Shown here: in pieces, positions 8,703 to 15,995 of the stretch
Position numbering within the stretch: the first letter of the stretch is position 1
Layout: the number at the start of each line of letters is the position of its first letter
NCBI GenBank assembly: GCA_963759175.1
Contig: CAVWXP010000008.1
Coordinates: forward strand, 179,445 to 243,444
From: SZUA-442 sp963759175
Lineage (GTDB): Bacteria > Actinomycetota > Acidimicrobiia > Spongiisociales > UBA5794
Reading direction: 5' to 3'
DNA length: 64,000 nucleotides
Program-made: the position numbers and the translations under genes
Notes under the pieces: generated by a model
What the model was told of the DNA's origin: nothing
Database searches by the model: none
Seen by the model: the letters and a program-made list of their open reading frames with translations, nothing else

Positions 8703-8968
8703 ATGCATTGGATCGTGGTAGCCATCGGAGTGGTCGTCGCTCTGGTCCTCGCCGCGGGTAGCGTCCACCTCCTGTTGACGTGGGCGAACCGACGGGGTTT
8801 GGTGTGGTATCGCGACGATGACGCCCTCCTTCGCAGAGCCTCGGGCTGATCGAGGAGATCTACCACCCCTCGGTGGAGCACGTCGTGGAGTACGAGGCGG
8901 GTGAAGCGGCGCGAGCCGACCACGCCGATACGACGGGACCCGAGAACGGTTCGGATACCGACCGCTGA
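8703..8968 (+). pseudogene. Small single-pass membrane protein, broken by one frameshift
   Basis: The first frame encodes MHWIVVAIGVVVALVLAAGS, a membrane helix, then HLLLTWANRRGLVWYRDDD and a stop at 8847-8849. The sensible continuation, LGLIEEIYHPSVEHVVEY and then an acidic tail ending GSDTDR, is in another frame, which is closed upstream by a stop at 8819. One missing base near 8820-8825 would restore an 88-aa protein. The 3' end is duplicated near 11.85 kb. The function is not known; similar small proteins with GLIEEIY-like motifs are, as far as I recall, conserved in actinobacteria. It could be a sequencing error. Confidence 0.55.
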
Positions 8969-9063
8969 CGCGGTTCGGCTCAGCAACCCTCGAACCTCGG
9001 CGGCCGCTTCTCCATGAAGGCGGCGGCACCCTCTGCGAGACCATCCGAGGCCAGCAGGAGCGC
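8891..9063. repeat. Diverged direct repeat, copy 1 (junction of small membrane gene and echA)
   Basis: This stretch aligns over its whole length with 11823-11998. The first 77 bases match at 68 positions by hand count, and the rest at roughly three quarters. It contains the 3' end of the small membrane gene (plus strand) and the 3' end of an enoyl-CoA hydratase gene (minus strand). The two copies flank the protease/lipoprotein segment. Confidence 0.85.
8980..9063 (-). pseudogene. Truncated C-terminus of enoyl-CoA hydratase (echA remnant)
   Basis: Only the last 27 codons or so remain: LLLASDGLAEGAAAFMEKRP, then PRFEGC and a stop. The intact gene at 11915-12697 ends LLLASEDLIEGAAAFLEKRP then PRFEGR. 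Homology stops at about 9063, where unrelated sequence begins. The remnant has no start and cannot be functional. It marks the left edge of the inserted segment. Confidence 0.85.
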
Positions 9064-9339
9064 GAGACCCTCTCCCTCTACGCCTTCGCAAACTTCACAT
9101 ACAGCGAGATTGCCCCAACGTGCGATATTCCCGTGGGATCCGCTCACCGCACTTGAAGGACCCCTCGGCGAAGAAGTAGGAATCGTCGTATCGACAGCCA
9201 TGGGTGGCTCATCACAGTGAAAGTGGCGTTCGCTGACGGCGTGCTGCCGGGCCACGTCCAACACTGCGGGAACAAGATCATGGGCAACGCGAATCCTCGC
9301 TGAGAGACCACTCGGGTCCATTTGAGGGAGGGAATTGCC
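9064..9339. other. Non-coding left end of the inserted segment
   Basis: No convincing gene, hairpin or repeat was seen between the echA remnant and the protease gene. Short open frames here have no recognisable features. A ribosome binding site (GAGGGAGGG) for the protease lies at its right end. No terminal inverted repeat or transposase remnant was noticed. Confidence 0.5.
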
Positions 9340-11232
9340 ATGGGCAGGGTCTTGTTGGTGTTGGCATTGGTCTTGGCCATGTGGCTCGTGGCCGCCCCGG
9401 CGGGTGGACGAGAGCCAGGTTTGACCGAAACGGTGGATTCTGGCGAGGCGGGCTTTGATCCTGATCCTGGTCGACAGCCGGATGAAGCTGCGCCCCCGCC
9501 CGCAGACAATGAAGCCAGAGCTTCGTGGTACGAGTCGCTGGCGCGCTCAGGGTCATCGACGGTCGAACAAGCACGCAACCGAACGCAGATTCAATCCCAG
9601 GCGAAGGAGTTGTCGCAGCTGCTCGCAGAGGGTCATCCCACTACATACGCGGGTCTGTGGATCGACATCGAGGCGCCATTCCTGGTTCATGTCGGGTTCG
9701 TGGGAGACGGTGGAGCCAAAGCAGTCAAGGATGCGGCGGCGACATCAGGCTTCTCGTTTCTCAGTCGGCTGAACGTGCACGAGGCGGACTTCTCGCTGGC
9801 TCGATTGCTCGCAACGTACGACTCTCTCGCCGAGCATGTACCCGCAACCCATGCCGATACCAAGGACGACCTCGTCGCTTGGGTCGACGTCATCGCGAAC
9901 GTGGTCCAGGCCCGTCATCGCGACGCTGCAATCCAGCCCGCTCTCGAGCAAGCCGGGCCCCCTGGCGCAGTCAGTTTCGAGGTGGGAACCAGCGTCGCAG
10001 AGAACCACCTCGGCATTCGCGGAGGACAGCCGACCAACAACTCTTGTACGACCGGATTCGTCGTGAAGAAGAACTCATCGATAGAGGCGGGGATAACCAC
10101 GGCAGCGCACTGTTCGGTCCCAACTGGGCTGCACGGAGTATCAAGCCCTGTGTTCGGCCCGCAGCTGTCGACGTGGTCCGGAGGCTCGGATCCTGACATC
10201 GACGCCCAATGGCTTGGCCTGGCAGATCGCGATTGGTGGCCAGCCAACCAGATCGTGTGGAACCAAGCAGGGAACACCCTCACTATCCGGGGGCGTACGC
10301 CCTACAGCTCGATCAACGTTGGCGACTACCTCTGCAAGTACGGAATCAGCACCCACGACAGCTGCGGCTACGTGCAGTCGGTCGCCTGCTGCTATTCCGG
10401 ACACCGATTCGTGGAGGTCGGCCCACCTATGGAGACAATGGGGGGCGACAGCGGAGGACCCGTCTACGAACTCAACGAACCCTACTTCTACGCCGTGGGA
10501 GCACACAAGGGCGGCTCGTTCGACGGTGACCCTCTCATCGGTGCCGTCAGCTTCTTCGAGACAGACTTCGGCGTTTCGGTAGCCACGAGCTCCATGACAA
10601 CGCCGGCGTACGACTGGTTCCTTCGGAACTCCAACAGCCAAGGAAACGCGACGGCCGTCTGGGAGTGGGCAGAGTCAGGCTCAACGCCCGTCGCGGGGCG
10701 GTGGATGAGCAACCAGGGCAAGGACCAACCCGGCTTCTACAAGAACGGAACTTGGGACCTGGAGGGGCAGGCCCGATTCACCTATGGCACGAGCAGCGAT
10801 GTGCCAATCGTCGGCGATTGGGATAGCGATGACCTCGACGAGGTCGGCTACTTCAGGCCAACAACCGCTGGCTTCTATCGCCGCGGGACCTCGTCGATAG
10901 CGTTCGGGAATCCGGGCGACATACCACTCGTTGGAGACTGGGACGGTGACGGGGATGACGAGATTGGCGTCTTCAGGCCGAGCCAGGTCAAGTTCTATCT
11001 CCGTTCCAGCTCAGGGTCGGTCACGAGCATCTACTACGGGACGTGGAACGACCTCCCTGTAGTCGGGGATTGGGATGACGATGGTGTCGACGAAGTTGGA
11101 GTATTCCGGCCCTCCACCGGCCAGTGGTTTCTCCAGGGTCTGTCTGGCTTCTACTACGGAAGCCCAAACGACACGCCCCTACCGGGCGACTGGGATGGTG
11201 ACGGTAGGGACACTGTCGGCGTGACTCGATAG
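9340..11232 (+). CDS. Secreted trypsin-like serine protease with C-terminal FG-GAP/VCBS-like repeats
   Basis: This 630-aa exported protein has four parts. Residues 1-20 are a signal peptide (MGRVLLVLALVLAMWLVAAP). A likely pro-region follows to about residue 210. The peptidase S1 domain has H257 (TTAAHC), a probable catalytic Asp at D286 or D288 (SDPDIDA) and S371 (GGDSGGPVY), with several Cys for disulfides. From about 455 there are about four repeats of the form VGDWDGDGxDEVGVFRP, with Asp-rich calcium-binding loops. The ATG has GGGAGG upstream. It lies in an apparently inserted segment and sampled lines look slightly lower in GC than neighbours. The substrate is unknown. Confidence 0.85.
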   Translation: MGRVLLVLALVLAMWLVAAPAGGREPGLTETVDSGEAGFDPDPGRQPDEAAPPPADNEARASWYESLARSGSSTVEQARNRTQIQSQAKELSQLLAEGHPTTYAGLWIDIEAPFLVHVGFVGDGGAKAVKDAAATSGFSFLSRLNVHEADFSLARLLATYDSLAEHVPATHADTKDDLVAWVDVIANVVQARHRDAAIQPALEQAGPPGAVSFEVGTSVAENHLGIRGGQPTNNSCTTGFVVKKNSSIEAGITTAAHCSVPTGLHGVSSPVFGPQLSTWSGGSDPDIDAQWLGLADRDWWPANQIVWNQAGNTLTIRGRTPYSSINVGDYLCKYGISTHDSCGYVQSVACCYSGHRFVEVGPPMETMGGDSGGPVYELNEPYFYAVGAHKGGSFDGDPLIGAVSFFETDFGVSVATSSMTTPAYDWFLRNSNSQGNATAVWEWAESGSTPVAGRWMSNQGKDQPGFYKNGTWDLEGQARFTYGTSSDVPIVGDWDSDDLDEVGYFRPTTAGFYRRGTSSIAFGNPGDIPLVGDWDGDGDDEIGVFRPSQVKFYLRSSSGSVTSIYYGTWNDLPVVGDWDDDGVDEVGVFRPSTGQWFLQGLSGFYYGSPNDTPLPGDWDGDGRDTVGVTR

Positions 11233-11251
11233 CCTCCATTCCGTGGCAGCG

Positions 11252-11806
11252 ATGAACCCCCACACAGGCACGCAGCGCATGATGGCGCACCCAGCTGTGG
11301 TCATGGCCACACTCTTTGTGGCCATGACCCTGGCCTCTTGCACATCAGAGCAGTCCTCGACATCGCCGACGCCAGACCAAGCGCCGACCTCCATCGAGAC
11401 CGAGAGGACAACGCCGGCGTCGCCCTCGTGGTTCCTCGTGGGCTCTCGACCCGCACGAACATCAATGGCTGCCCTGACTAGTGGAATACTCGAGATCGAC
11501 GAGGCCGCCCTCTGCGTTCGTCTGATCCAGGACATCGGTTCGCCCATACCTCTGCTTTTCCCCTATGGCTCATACATGGCAGAAGACTCAAGCGGCGCTC
11601 TCATCATCTACCCCGTGAATGGTCCAGCTCTCAGAGACGGGACGCGCATTGAAGAGCTGGGAGGGGGCCAATACGGTGTGGAGGATCTTCACGCCTTCGA
11701 CTACCGGAGTCACCTCGACCCGCCAGACAGCTGCTGGCCTTCAATGAACGAGCCGCGCATGATCTGGGAGATCAGTCGCCTCGACGGAATAGCGATTTCC
11801 GAGTAG
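11252..11806 (+). CDS. Putative lipoprotein of unknown function
   Basis: I do not recognise this 184-aa protein. The N-terminus carries a hydrophobic stretch ending in the lipobox LASC, followed by a Ser/Thr/Pro-rich linker, so it is probably anchored to the membrane and exported. The rest has no motif I know. ATGs at 11252 and 11279 and a GTG at 11243 are all possible starts and none has a clear ribosome binding site; 11252 keeps a normal signal length. It follows the protease gene by about 20 bases in the same inserted segment and may be co-transcribed with it. Confidence 0.6.
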   Translation: MNPHTGTQRMMAHPAVVMATLFVAMTLASCTSEQSSTSPTPDQAPTSIETERTTPASPSWFLVGSRPARTSMAALTSGILEIDEAALCVRLIQDIGSPIPLLFPYGSYMAEDSSGALIIYPVNGPALRDGTRIEELGGGQYGVEDLHAFDYRSHLDPPDSCWPSMNEPRMIWEISRLDGIAISE

Positions 11807-11822
11807 GCAGAGACAAGCCGCC

Positions 11823-11998
11823 GGACGAGGTGGGTGAAGCGGCGCGGGCCGACCATGCCGAGACGACAGGGCCCGAGGACGGTTCCGACACCGACCGCTG
11901 ACACGAACCGGGGGTCAACGGCCCTCGAAACGCGGCGGGCGCTTCTCCAGGAACGCTGCCGCTCCCTCGATGAGATCCTCGGACGCGAGCAGGAGCGC
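11823..11998. repeat. Diverged direct repeat, copy 2
   Basis: This is the right-hand partner of 8891-9063. It starts abruptly inside the coding sequence of the small membrane gene (GEAARADHAETTGPEDGSDT on the plus strand, no start codon) and continues into the 3' end of the intact echA. Many differences between the copies fall at third codon positions, so both evolved as coding DNA before they were brought together. Confidence 0.85.
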
Positions 11999-12697
11999 CT
12001 GGGCATGCTCCTCGAACGCAAGCGCCTGTTCGAAGGTCATCGTCGACGACCGGTCCATCGCACGCTTGATGAACGATTGCGCGAGCGGAGCGCCCTCGGC
12101 GAGGGCGGACGCGAGTTCGGCGGTCGTCGACTCCAGCTCGGACACGGGAACGACCCTCGCTACCAGTCCGATCGCCAGCGCCTCGGCGGCGTCCACGATG
12201 CGACCGGTGAGCGCCAACTCCCTGGCCCGAGTGAGGCCAACGAGCCGGGGAAGCAGCCAGGTACCGCCGAAGTCGAGGGTGAGACCTCGTTTGACGAAGA
12301 TCTCGGCGAACCGTGCTCGTTCCGTGGCGATCACGATGTCGCACCCGATGGCGAGGTTCATCCCCGCGCCGACGGCGACGCCGTCGACCGCTGCGATGGT
12401 GGGTTTCGAACACCGGTGGAGGGCGAGGGCGGCACGGTTGACTCCCGACCGCATGCGCTCGGCGTTGTCGGCAGCCGATGGCACGGGATTCCTCGCACGC
12501 GCCATGTCGGCACCTGCGCAGAACTCGCCACCGGCACCGGTGATGACTGCGACCCGCAGGTCGGACGCGTCGAAGGCTTCGAAGGCCTCGGCCAGCTCGA
12601 TCCAACCGTCGGGCGGAACCGCGTTCATGCGGCCGGGGTTCGCCATCGTCAGCGTACGGATCGATCCGACATCCTCGACGGCGACAAAGCTGCTCAC
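11915..12697 (-). CDS. Enoyl-CoA hydratase/isomerase family protein
   Basis: Crotonase-fold enzymes hydrate or isomerise acyl-CoA double bonds, mostly in beta-oxidation. The 260-aa product has the family length. ITGAGGEFCAGADMARA contributes the oxyanion-hole region, and IAAVDGVAVGAGMNLAIGCD follows. At the second catalytic position the sequence reads EIFVKRGLTLDFGGTWLLPR; the Asp there suggests activity may not be classical hydration. The GTG start (VSSFVAVEDV) lies 8 nt after a TACGCT -10 box. The exact substrate cannot be assigned. Its C-terminal end is duplicated at 8980-9063. Confidence 0.85.
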   Translation of the reverse strand: MSSFVAVEDVGSIRTLTMANPGRMNAVPPDGWIELAEAFEAFDASDLRVAVITGAGGEFCAGADMARARNPVPSAADNAERMRSGVNRAALALHRCSKPTIAAVDGVAVGAGMNLAIGCDIVIATERARFAEIFVKRGLTLDFGGTWLLPRLVGLTRARELALTGRIVDAAEALAIGLVARVVPVSELESTTAELASALAEGAPLAQSFIKRAMDRSSTMTFEQALAFEEHAQALLLASEDLIEGAAAFLEKRPPRFEGR

Positions 12698-12705
12698 GGG
12701 AATGC

Positions 12706-12711
12706 AGCGTA
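12706..12711 (-). promoter_or_regulatory. -10 box TACGCT of the enoyl-CoA hydratase gene, leaderless
   Basis: TACGCT on the minus strand ends 8 nt before the GTG start. It supports GTG at 12697 over the longer upstream open frame. Confidence 0.45.
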
Positions 12712-12799
12712 CCCTCCCTGCCGCCGTCCGGTGGGCCGCCCCGCCCGACCACGGGTCGTCGCACCTACGACGTTCCCTCACATGTCGGCGACGGGTCGG

Positions 12800-12805
12800 T
12801 ACCCT
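12800..12805 (+). promoter_or_regulatory. -10 box TACCCT, leaderless
   Basis: TACCCT ends 7 nt before the ATG at 12813, with no ribosome binding site. Confidence 0.5.
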
Positions 12806-12812
12806 CGACGGC

Positions 12813-13088
12813 ATGCCGGGACACTCGTCGGAAACACACGCGCACGACACCCACACCGACGACGCCGCCTTCGCTGCCCGCGATGACGAGATCGTCAAGC
12901 CGATCCAGCCCTACCAGGCGCGCAAGGCCTACACCTGTCCGGGGTGCACGACCGAGATCGCCGTCGGAGAGGGACACCTCGTGGTCGTTCCCACACCCTC
13001 CCCCGATCTCCGCCGCCACTGGCATCGCGGGTGCTGGCACAAGGAACAGCGACGCCGCGGCGATCATCGGTCAGTGGACGCCTCGTAG
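12813..13088 (+). CDS. Small zinc-ribbon-like conserved actinobacterial protein
   Basis: The 91-aa product has a polar His/Asp-rich N-terminus and then YTCPGCTTEIAVGEGHLVVV followed by RRHWHRGCWHKEQRRR. The CxxC pair with a later His and Cys (HWHRGCW) looks like a metal-binding ribbon. Similar short proteins with PYxCPGC and HWHxxCW occur in actinobacteria, to my recollection, without known function. The last 18 bases overlap the end of yraN on the other strand. Confidence 0.7.
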   Translation: MPGHSSETHAHDTHTDDAAFAARDDEIVKPIQPYQARKAYTCPGCTTEIAVGEGHLVVVPTPSPDLRRHWHRGCWHKEQRRRGDHRSVDAS

Positions 13089-13403
13089 CCAGGTGATCGA
13101 CACGCCGTTCGGGCCCTCACGTACCCCCACGAGGTCGATGCGTGTGATAGCGCCCGGATACGCCGACACGGCCCGCTCGACGCGCGACCACTTGTGGTCG
13201 TCGACCGCCTCGAGCGGATCTCCGATGCCGGTCGTCGACTTCACCTCGACGGCCACACGATCCCGGCCGTCCATCACGACGAGATCGATCTCGTCACCGT
13301 CGACCGTGGTATTGGACTCGAGGACCCGGCATCCCCGCGAGGCGAGGAACCATGCGGCGATCTGCTCGCCCCGACGGCCTGTCGAGAGGTGCTGAGTAGC
13401 CAT
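13071..13403 (-). CDS. yraN: YraN family (UPF0102) endonuclease-like protein
   Basis: UPF0102 proteins have a Holliday-junction-resolvase-like fold of unsettled function. The 110-aa product shows the family pattern: GRRGEQIAAWFLASRGCRVL at the N-terminus, then DGDEIDLVVMD and VAVEVKSTTG, giving the E-x-D/EVK nuclease-like core. It sits between lepB and the comM region as in other actinobacteria, though the usual rnhB gene is absent. The ATG lies 6 nt after a TATGGT box, so it looks leaderless. Confidence 0.9.
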   Translation of the reverse strand: MATQHLSTGRRGEQIAAWFLASRGCRVLESNTTVDGDEIDLVVMDGRDRVAVEVKSTTGIGDPLEAVDDHKWSRVERAVSAYPGAITRIDLVGVREGPNGVSITWLRGVH

Positions 13404-13409
13404 GGGACG

Positions 13410-13415
13410 ACCATA
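13410..13415 (-). promoter_or_regulatory. -10 box TATGGT of yraN, leaderless
   Basis: TATGGT on the minus strand ends 6 nt before the yraN ATG. Confidence 0.45.
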
Positions 13416-13442
13416 CGCAAGGAGGGTGACAAGGGGAGCTGT

Positions 13443-13505
13443 GAGCCTTGAGCTTTGAGCCTTGAGCTCACGACTCAGAGCTCAAAGCTCAGAGCTCAAC
13501 TCACA
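13443..13505. repeat. In-register heptad repeats forming a long hairpin
   Basis: Nine consecutive 7-base units run GAGCCTT, GAGCTTT, GAGCCTT, GAGCTCA, CGACTCA, GAGCTCA, AAGCTCA, GAGCTCA, ACTCACA. The left half is nearly the reverse complement of the right half, so the transcript can form a stem of about 28 bp. It lies immediately after the lepB stop (overlapping it by a few bases) and before the yraN promoter, a good place for a terminator. No T-run follows. Confidence 0.8.
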
Positions 13506-14169
13506 GCCCTCCCCATCGGCCGGGGGGCCAGATGATCACGAAGGCCTTGCCAACGACATCGTCGGTCGGGATCGGACCGAAGAACCGTGAGTCCTGGCTT
13601 GCGGCACGGTTGTCACCCATGACGAAGAGGTGATCGGCGGGTACGTTCACCGGGCCGAACGGAGCGATCGCGAACCCCGGGTCCTTGAGGTACGGCTCCT
13701 CGAGCGGGATGCCGTTCACCCACACGCCGCCCTCCCTGCCCTCGACGACGTCGCCCGGCAGGCCGATCACCCGCTTGATGAACTCCGACCGCGGGGTCGC
13801 GAGGCCAACGGACTCGAGGACATTGCGCACCGCGGAGTCGATCACGGACTCACCGTCCCCCTCGAATCCGCCTCGCGGATCGTCGAAGACGATCACGTCG
13901 CCCTGGGAGATGTCACCGAATCGATACGTCAGCTTGTTGACGAGGACCCGGTCATTGACGAGCAGGGTGTCCTCCATCGACGACGACGGGATGTAGAACG
14001 CCTGGAACAGGAAGGTCTTGATGAGGATCGCCACGGCGAGAGCGACGAGGATGAGCAGCGGGAACTCCACCCAGAAGGGGATGCGCTTCTTGCCGTCCTC
14101 GTCCGCGACCTCCTCACCGGCGGTCACTGGCGCGGGATCGCCGGTTATATCGAAGTCGGGGGATGTCAC
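13501..14169 (-). CDS. lepB: Signal peptidase I
   Basis: LepB removes signal peptides from exported proteins at the outer face of the membrane. The 222-aa product has an acidic cytoplasmic N-terminus, one membrane helix (about residues 32-52), the catalytic Ser64 in IPSSSMEDTL and the general-base Lys132 in FIKRVIGLPGD, and the conserved GDNRAASQDSR box. Its start is GTG, 7 nt after a TAGGGT -10 box. It follows rplS, with a glycosylase gene between, in the conserved trmD-rplS-lepB neighbourhood. Confidence 0.96.
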   Translation of the reverse strand: MTSPDFDITGDPAPVTAGEEVADEDGKKRIPFWVEFPLLILVALAVAILIKTFLFQAFYIPSSSMEDTLLVNDRVLVNKLTYRFGDISQGDVIVFDDPRGGFEGDGESVIDSAVRNVLESVGLATPRSEFIKRVIGLPGDVVEGREGGVWVNGIPLEEPYLKDPGFAIAPFGPVNVPADHLFVMGDNRAASQDSRFFGPIPTDDVVGKAFVIIWPPGRWGGL

Positions 14170-14176
14170 GAGCGAA

Positions 14177-14182
14177 ACCCTA
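14177..14182 (-). promoter_or_regulatory. -10 box TAGGGT of lepB, leaderless GTG start
   Basis: TAGGGT on the minus strand ends 7 nt before the lepB GTG. Confidence 0.5.
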
Positions 14183-14190
14183 CCGGCCGC

Positions 14191-14853
14191 TCAGAGGAAT
14201 CCTGCGTCGTCAGGCACGGCGTAGGTCGCCCCGCCCAGGTAGTCGTGCCACAACATGCGCGCCGCCGCCGAACGATACGGACTCCACACCCGGGCCATCG
14301 CCTCCGCTTCGTCCGTCGTAGGGACGCGGGCGAGCTCGAAGACGCGGCCCACCGCGACGTGGAGCGCGCGATCCCCGGTCGGCCACACATCCGGTTCGCC
14401 GATCACGAACAGCGCGTAGCACGACGCCGTCCACGGGCCGACACCCCTCAGCGCCAGCAGGGCCGACATCGCGCCGACGCGATCGCCTGCGATGGCTGCT
14501 GGATCGAACGAGCCATCGACCACAGCGGTCGCGATGTCTCGGACGTAGCCGGCCTTCTGGCGCGAGAACCCGTCCGCACGCAGTTCGGCATCCGTCGACG
14601 AGAGGATCGCCTCCGGTGTCACATCACCGACGCGCCGGGCGAGCCTGGCGTATGCGGCCGTGGCCGAAGCGAGGGAGACCTGCTGCTCGAGGATCAGCCT
14701 GACGACGGTGGCGTATGATGCTTCGCGCCGCCACAGCGGTGGCACACCGTTGCGATCCATGAGGCGTGCGAACACCGGCTCCGTAGCGCCCAGGGCACGG
14801 CACGCCGACGAGAGCGCCTCGGCGTCGGGGTGGTGGGGTTCGGAACCGCTCAT
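14191..14853 (-). CDS. AlkA-type DNA-3-methyladenine glycosylase (HhH-GPD)
   Basis: This enzyme excises alkylated bases as the first step of base excision repair. The 220-aa product has the helix-hairpin-helix LRGVGPWTAS (about residues 135-144) and the catalytic Asp161 in VWPTGDRAL, matching the PD..P..D pattern of AlkA. It lacks the iron-sulfur loop of MutY/Nth proteins and the N-terminal domain of E. coli AlkA, so it is the short form. Its place between rplS and lepB is not part of the usual cluster. Confidence 0.87.
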   Translation of the reverse strand: MSGSEPHHPDAEALSSACRALGATEPVFARLMDRNGVPPLWRREASYATVVRLILEQQVSLASATAAYARLARRVGDVTPEAILSSTDAELRADGFSRQKAGYVRDIATAVVDGSFDPAAIAGDRVGAMSALLALRGVGPWTASCYALFVIGEPDVWPTGDRALHVAVGRVFELARVPTTDEAEAMARVWSPYRSAAARMLWHDYLGGATYAVPDDAGFL

Positions 14854-14898
14854 CGAGACGAGCGGGAGATCACGACGAAGGGGCCGATGGGCCGCCTC

Positions 14899-15246
14899 CT
14901 AGTCGCGCTTCTCCTTGATGCGAGTGGCCTTACCGACCCGATCACGCAGGTAGTAGAGCTTCGCACGGCGGACATCGCCGCGACGCACGACCTCGATCTC
15001 CTGGATGATGGGCGAATGCACGGGGAAGATGCGCTCGACGCCCACGCCGAAGCTCATCTTGCGCACGGTGAAGGTGGCTCGGGCGCCGTGTCCACCGTTG
15101 CGGGCGATGACCACGCCTTCGAACACCTGGACGCGTTCGCGGCCACCCTCGCTGACGCGTACATGGACACGCACGGCGTCACCGGAGGAGAACTCCGGGA
15201 TGTCGTCGCGCATCTGGGCAGCTTCGATCTGCTCGATGGTGTTCAC
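14899..15246 (-). CDS. rplS: 50S ribosomal protein L19
   Basis: L19 lies at the subunit interface of the 50S particle. The 115-aa product shows the family core: GDAVRVHVRVSEGGRERVQV, then FEGVVIARNGG, FTVRKMSFGVGVERIFPVHS and KLYYLRDRVGKATRIKEKR at the C-terminus. The start is GTG, 5 nt after GGAGG; longer upstream readings are not family-like. It follows trmD by about 70 bases in the conserved trmD-rplS order. Confidence 0.96.
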   Translation of the reverse strand: MNTIEQIEAAQMRDDIPEFSSGDAVRVHVRVSEGGRERVQVFEGVVIARNGGHGARATFTVRKMSFGVGVERIFPVHSPIIQEIEVVRRGDVRRAKLYYLRDRVGKATRIKEKRD

Positions 15247-15319
15247 GAGATCCTCCGGTACGGGGGTGAGGTTTGAACCGGGCGGGAGTGTAGAGGCCCA
15301 TGCCTCGTAAGCGCAGCGG

Positions 15320-15985
15320 TCACGGCTGATCCAGATCCGGTCGTCGTTGCCGTGTCCGGGCCGCACGTTGGTCGGCTCGCCAGGCAGCGATGCGTGCGTG
15401 GTCACCCGAGAGCAGCACCTCGGGCACGGTCCAGCCGCGGAAGTCCGAGGGCCTCGTGTACTGGGGTTCCTCGATGAGGCCATCACGGAAGCTCTCCGTC
15501 TCCGTGGAAACAGGGTTCCCGACGACTCCGGGCAGCAGCCGGGCCACACCCTCGATGATGGCGAGCGCCGCTGCCTCTCCGCCGAGGAGGACGAAGTCCC
15601 CCAACGACACCTCCTCGTCGATGAAGTGCTCGACGACGCGCTCGTCGACACCCTCGTATCGGCCACACACGAGGGTCAACGCATCCAGCCCGGCGAAACG
15701 GTCGAGTGTCGCCTGGGTGAGAGGTGCACCTGCGGGCGTCAGGTACACCCGGTGGGTGTCCTCCAGCGGTTCGAGCGTCGCCGCGAGAGGCTCGATCATC
15801 ATCACCATGCCCGCTCCTCCGCCATAGGGGGCATCGTCGACCTTGCGATGGACACCGATCCCGTGGTCGCGCGGATCGTGGAACGCGATGTCGAGCGCAC
15901 CATCGTCGATGGCCCTGCCCACGAGCGAGACCGCCAGGGGCGAGGTGAAGAACTCGGGGAACAGCGTGACCAGATCGATCTTCAT
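15320..15985 (-). CDS. trmD: tRNA (guanine-N1)-methyltransferase
   Basis: TrmD makes m1G37 in tRNAs and so prevents frameshifting. The 221-aa product starts MKIDLVTLFPEFFTSPL and includes DDAPYGGGAGMVM, the trefoil-knot SAM site LVCGRYEGVDERV and VSLGDFVLLGGEAAALAIIE, and ends shortly after GNPVSTETESF. A conserved Asp is present in the knot region. The ATG at 15985 was chosen over longer readings by homology. It is usually preceded by rimM; here about 12 kb of other genes separate the two. Confidence 0.96.
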   Translation of the reverse strand: MKIDLVTLFPEFFTSPLAVSLVGRAIDDGALDIAFHDPRDHGIGVHRKVDDAPYGGGAGMVMMIEPLAATLEPLEDTHRVYLTPAGAPLTQATLDRFAGLDALTLVCGRYEGVDERVVEHFIDEEVSLGDFVLLGGEAAALAIIEGVARLLPGVVGNPVSTETESFRDGLIEEPQYTRPSDFRGWTVPEVLLSGDHARIAAWRADQRAARTRQRRPDLDQP

Positions 15986-15995
15986 GGGGAAGGCG

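Noticed and set aside
8891..11998. The flanking repeats as phage or integron attachment sites
   Set aside because: They are about 175 bp, diverged, lie in coding sequence, and no integrase or tRNA is adjacent. xerC nearby is the housekeeping form.
13404..13500. A missing rnhB gene between lepB and yraN
   Set aside because: The gap is under 100 bases and filled by heptads; no rnhB remnant is seen. The gene is simply elsewhere or absent.
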